Shown here one piece after another: positions 30,330 through 32,173 of a DNA stretch of 32,173 bases. The notes beneath the pieces are model-generated. The model was not told the DNA's origin. It saw nothing but the letters and a program-made list of their open reading frames with translations, and did no database searches. The translations under genes were made by a program, and so were the position numbers. Origin of the DNA: Candidatus Riflebacteria bacterium HGW-Riflebacteria-2 (GTDB taxonomy: Bacteria > Muiribacteriota > Ozemobacteria > Ozemobacterales > Ozemobacteraceae); NCBI GenBank assembly GCA_002839435.1, contig PGYA01000052.1, forward strand, positions 1 through 32,173, given 5' to 3'. The first letter of the stretch is position 1; each line of letters starts with the position of its first letter.

Positions 30330-32173
30330 GGCTGTAGCTGCTTGAGGATGGCGAGGTGGCTGTTTATGCCGCTGATTTTCATCTGCAATTTCAGGCCCCA
30401 GAAGTGGAAGAGATTCAGCAGCATGAGAACGGCAAGGCAGACTATCGTAGTTACAAACAGCCGCTTTTTAGGGTTCTCATAGAGGCTTTTGGGTGGGAAC
30501 CAGACGTTGAGTTTAAGTATCAATATGGTCATTAGTGACACTATGGCGAAAATAGCCAGTTCAAATCTGCTCTGACGACTGGCCATGTCGGCGATAACCT
30601 GCGGCAGCCTGAGGCCTTCGGCGCCAAGTTTGCTTATCAGGCCGAAAGTCATTGACAGCTCATCCTGCGTAACTTGATGAATAATAATGGCGCCGATCGC
30701 AAAAAACCAGGCATATACCGTCTGGGGTGGCGCTTTTTCAATTTTGCCGAGGCGGTTCAACTGCTGGTTATTCCAGGTCAGCCAGAGCCCCATCAGTGTT
30801 GGCAAAACCATCAGGCGGGTGTTTCCCCAGGCCAGCGAACTGATAAAACCCATTGACAGAGCGGTTTTTTGAATGCTGGTACGTGTTTTCTCATGAGAAA
30901 GCAGGGTAACAGAAGATATAATAAGAAAAAACAGTGATAAAAGCCTTTTGTGACTGGGATCTGCCAGCAGCAGCAGGGCGATGCCCAGACCGAGAAAAAA
31001 CGTGAGCAGTATCAGGTCGCGTCGCGGGTCAGGCTTTTCAAGTTCCTCTTTCTGCATCATTTCCGCGAAATCTTTTTCATCAGAAGTGGGGGGCATGATG
31101 TCGAGGGTTTTCAGACGAACTGTGGCGTAGCGCGAGTGCTGGGCGATTGGCAGCAGTTCGCTTAGATTGGCAGGGCGCAGAGTGCGCAGCAGATAGACGC
31201 CGGAGTCCTGCAGGGCTATGCTTTGACTTTTTACCATCTCGGCAATATGGCTTTCAGCCAATTTGGGCGAATATTTGTGCAATCCTTTGACGGCGTTGGC
31301 ACGAATACGGTTGTCAGACGAAGTGGCAAAATCGATCAGCTTGTCTTCTATCTCGGGGCGTTCGTATTCGCATAATGATTCGAGGGCATTGGCGACGATG
31401 CCCAAGGTATAGGCGTCCGAAGGCTCCTTGTTCAGGTTCGCCTTGATGAAGGACAGGCCCAGCCCCATCTCGGGTCCCGTGTAGCCCGCGGTCCCCAGCG
31501 ACCAAGTCACGAACGCCGTGTTGCGAAGGGCGCTGGTGTGGAAGCTGAAGAACTCCGTCTGGTCCCCTTCCCAGGACCCATCCGGCTTCTGCTGCGACGC
31601 AAGCCACTGCGTCGTGCGCGGGATCAGGGTGTCGTCGAGGTCGTGCACCTTGGCCATGTCCGCGAACTCCATCACGCCGAACGCGGTGACGGAAAGATAG
31701 GGTGCCGGGTCCTGCGTGCCGAACCAGGAGAAGCCGCCTCCGGGGTGCTCGAACGTGAGCAGTCGCTGGTAACCCGTCGAGATGAGGGACTCGGCCTTCA
31801 TCTGGATCTCCGGCGTGATCTGCCCGGAGGCCAGCATGTAGCTGAGCACGAGCACGTTGGGCCACGTCGTGGACGTGGTCTGCTCGAAGCAGCCGTAGGG
31901 TTCCTGCAGCATGCTATCGAGGCCCTCCACCGCCTGGGAGAGGAACGCGGGGTAGACGTTCAAGAACAGCAAGGGAGACCCCTCGACCGCGTTGGCTGGG
32001 AACTGCGGCGTGTGGGAGACGCTCCCCGCGGAGAGCGAGCCGGAGTCGGCCTGTGCGAACTCCTTGCCATCGGGGACGACCCGCACCATGCGCGCCACCG
32101 CGTCCGACTTCTCCGTCCCGATCGCCTTGACGGTGAGCGTACGCACGCCGACCTTGTCGACCCGCACGGGCAC
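30326..32173 (-). CDS. Partial frame: A2M thioester domain joined to HEAT-repeat multi-pass membrane protein (probable chimera)
   Basis: The frame is open at the right edge, so the N-terminus is missing (615 codons seen). Codons 1 to about 260 encode part of a bacterial alpha-2-macroglobulin: the thioester motif PYGCFEQTT (Cys95, Gln98 counting from the edge; codon 31889-31891) and the alpha/alpha barrel repeats HPGGGFSWFG and QKPDGSWEG. From about codon 265 the protein changes to HEAT-like helices (NRIRANAVKGLHKYS, GVYLLRTLRP) up to about 365, then about seven to eight hydrophobic segments to the end. The two halves also differ sharply in composition: almost every third codon base is G or C in the first part, and mixed in the second, like the rest of the window. 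Known A2M proteins are not followed by such a membrane region. The simplest reading is two unrelated genes joined in frame. Confidence 0.6.
   Translation of the reverse strand: MPVRVDKVGVRTLTVKAIGTEKSDAVARMVRVVPDGKEFAQADSGSLSAGSVSHTPQFPANAVEGSPLLFLNVYPAFLSQAVEGLDSMLQEPYGCFEQTTSTTWPNVLVLSYMLASGQITPEIQMKAESLISTGYQRLLTFEHPGGGFSWFGTQDPAPYLSVTAFGVMEFADMAKVHDLDDTLIPRTTQWLASQQKPDGSWEGDQTEFFSFHTSALRNTAFVTWSLGTAGYTGPEMGLGLSFIKANLNKEPSDAYTLGIVANALESLCEYERPEIEDKLIDFATSSDNRIRANAVKGLHKYSPKLAESHIAEMVKSQSIALQDSGVYLLRTLRPANLSELLPIAQHSRYATVRLKTLDIMPPTSDEKDFAEMMQKEELEKPDPRRDLILLTFFLGLGIALLLLADPSHKRLLSLFFLIISSVTLLSHEKTRTSIQKTALSMGFISSLAWGNTRLMVLPTLMGLWLTWNNQQLNRLGKIEKAPPQTVYAWFFAIGAIIIHQVTQDELSMTFGLISKLGAEGLRLPQVIADMASRQSRFELAIFAIVSLMTILILKLNVWFPPKSLYENPKKRLFVTTIVCLAVLMLLNLFHFWGLKLQMKISGINSHLAILKQLQP
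31385..31393. other. Composition breakpoint inside the last frame
   Basis: The GC-rich A2M-like part ends and the AT-richer HEAT part starts around GGCATTGGC (minus-strand codons GCC AAT GCC, Ala-Asn-Ala). Both parent genes could plausibly carry this word: A2M barrels often read VANAL here, and the HEAT part has RANAV in its next repeat. Such a short shared word is what a false assembly overlap or micro-homology recombination would use. The exact base is uncertain by some tens of nucleotides. Confidence 0.55.

Noticed and set aside
31314..31865. 183-codon minus-strand frame overlapping the A2M-like part
   Set aside because: Very rich in Arg, Ala, Gly and His, as expected for a shifted frame in GC-rich coding DNA; the A2M frame has the real motifs.
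1..32173. CRISPR array, tRNA, rRNA, IS or prophage genes
   Set aside because: I found no regularly spaced repeats, cloverleaf-like sequences, transposase or phage proteins; the only repeats are the short elements listed.

Overview
This 32-kb window looks like a chromosomal segment of a Gram-negative, uncultured-type bacterium of about 50% GC. It has an outer-membrane beta-barrel gene, two lipoprotein genes and several secreted proteins, but no rRNA, tRNA, phage, IS or CRISPR that I can see. The mix of ATP-citrate lyase, plant-type alpha-amylase, bifunctional FTCD and large sensor adenylate cyclases suggests an environmental lineage. Candidatus Riflebacteria or a similar phylum is my guess; nothing here proves the taxon.

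Layout. (1) 178-8199, minus strand: three class III nucleotide cyclase genes in a row. The first two (5257-8199 and 2279-5257) overlap as TGATG and encode two large sensor proteins of matching architecture. Their catalytic domains are degenerate in exactly complementary ways: one keeps both metal Asp residues, the other keeps the base-recognition and transition-state residues. This is the split seen in mammalian C1/C2 adenylyl cyclase and is the most striking thing in the window. The third (178-2193) is a complete, self-sufficient cyclase with a C-terminal helical domain. (2) 8387-11657: promoter, aclB, aclA and a strong terminator, giving a two-subunit ATP-citrate lyase. (3) 11662-13843, minus: a small stress-like cluster of a PRC-barrel protein, a rubredoxin, an alpha/beta hydrolase and a 49-aa lmo0937-type membrane peptide. 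(4) 14029-18175: two hypothetical envelope proteins, a TrmN6-like methyltransferase and a secreted 5'-nucleotidase. (5) 18324-20269, minus: a translationally coupled lipoprotein and outer-membrane beta-barrel pair. (6) 20379-23708: a FetAB-type ABC transporter, a nitrilase-family hydrolase, a TlpA-like lipoprotein and a tiny internally deleted peroxiredoxin remnant. (7) 23828-30329: an AlbA_2-domain protein, a KamA-family radical SAM enzyme, a plant-type alpha-amylase and FTCD of histidine breakdown, with related palindromic hairpin elements between them. (8) 30326-32173, minus, running off the edge: an open frame that joins a very GC-rich alpha-2-macroglobulin thioester domain to an AT-richer HEAT-repeat membrane protein. 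The sharp composition break inside the frame makes an assembly chimera or illegitimate recombination likely.

How it may fit together. The cyclase cluster would sense envelope or outside signals and make cAMP; no cAMP receptor is visible here, so the targets are unknown. AclBA supplies acetyl-CoA and oxaloacetate from citrate (or runs with a reductive TCA cycle), while amylase and FTCD point to use of glucans and histidine.
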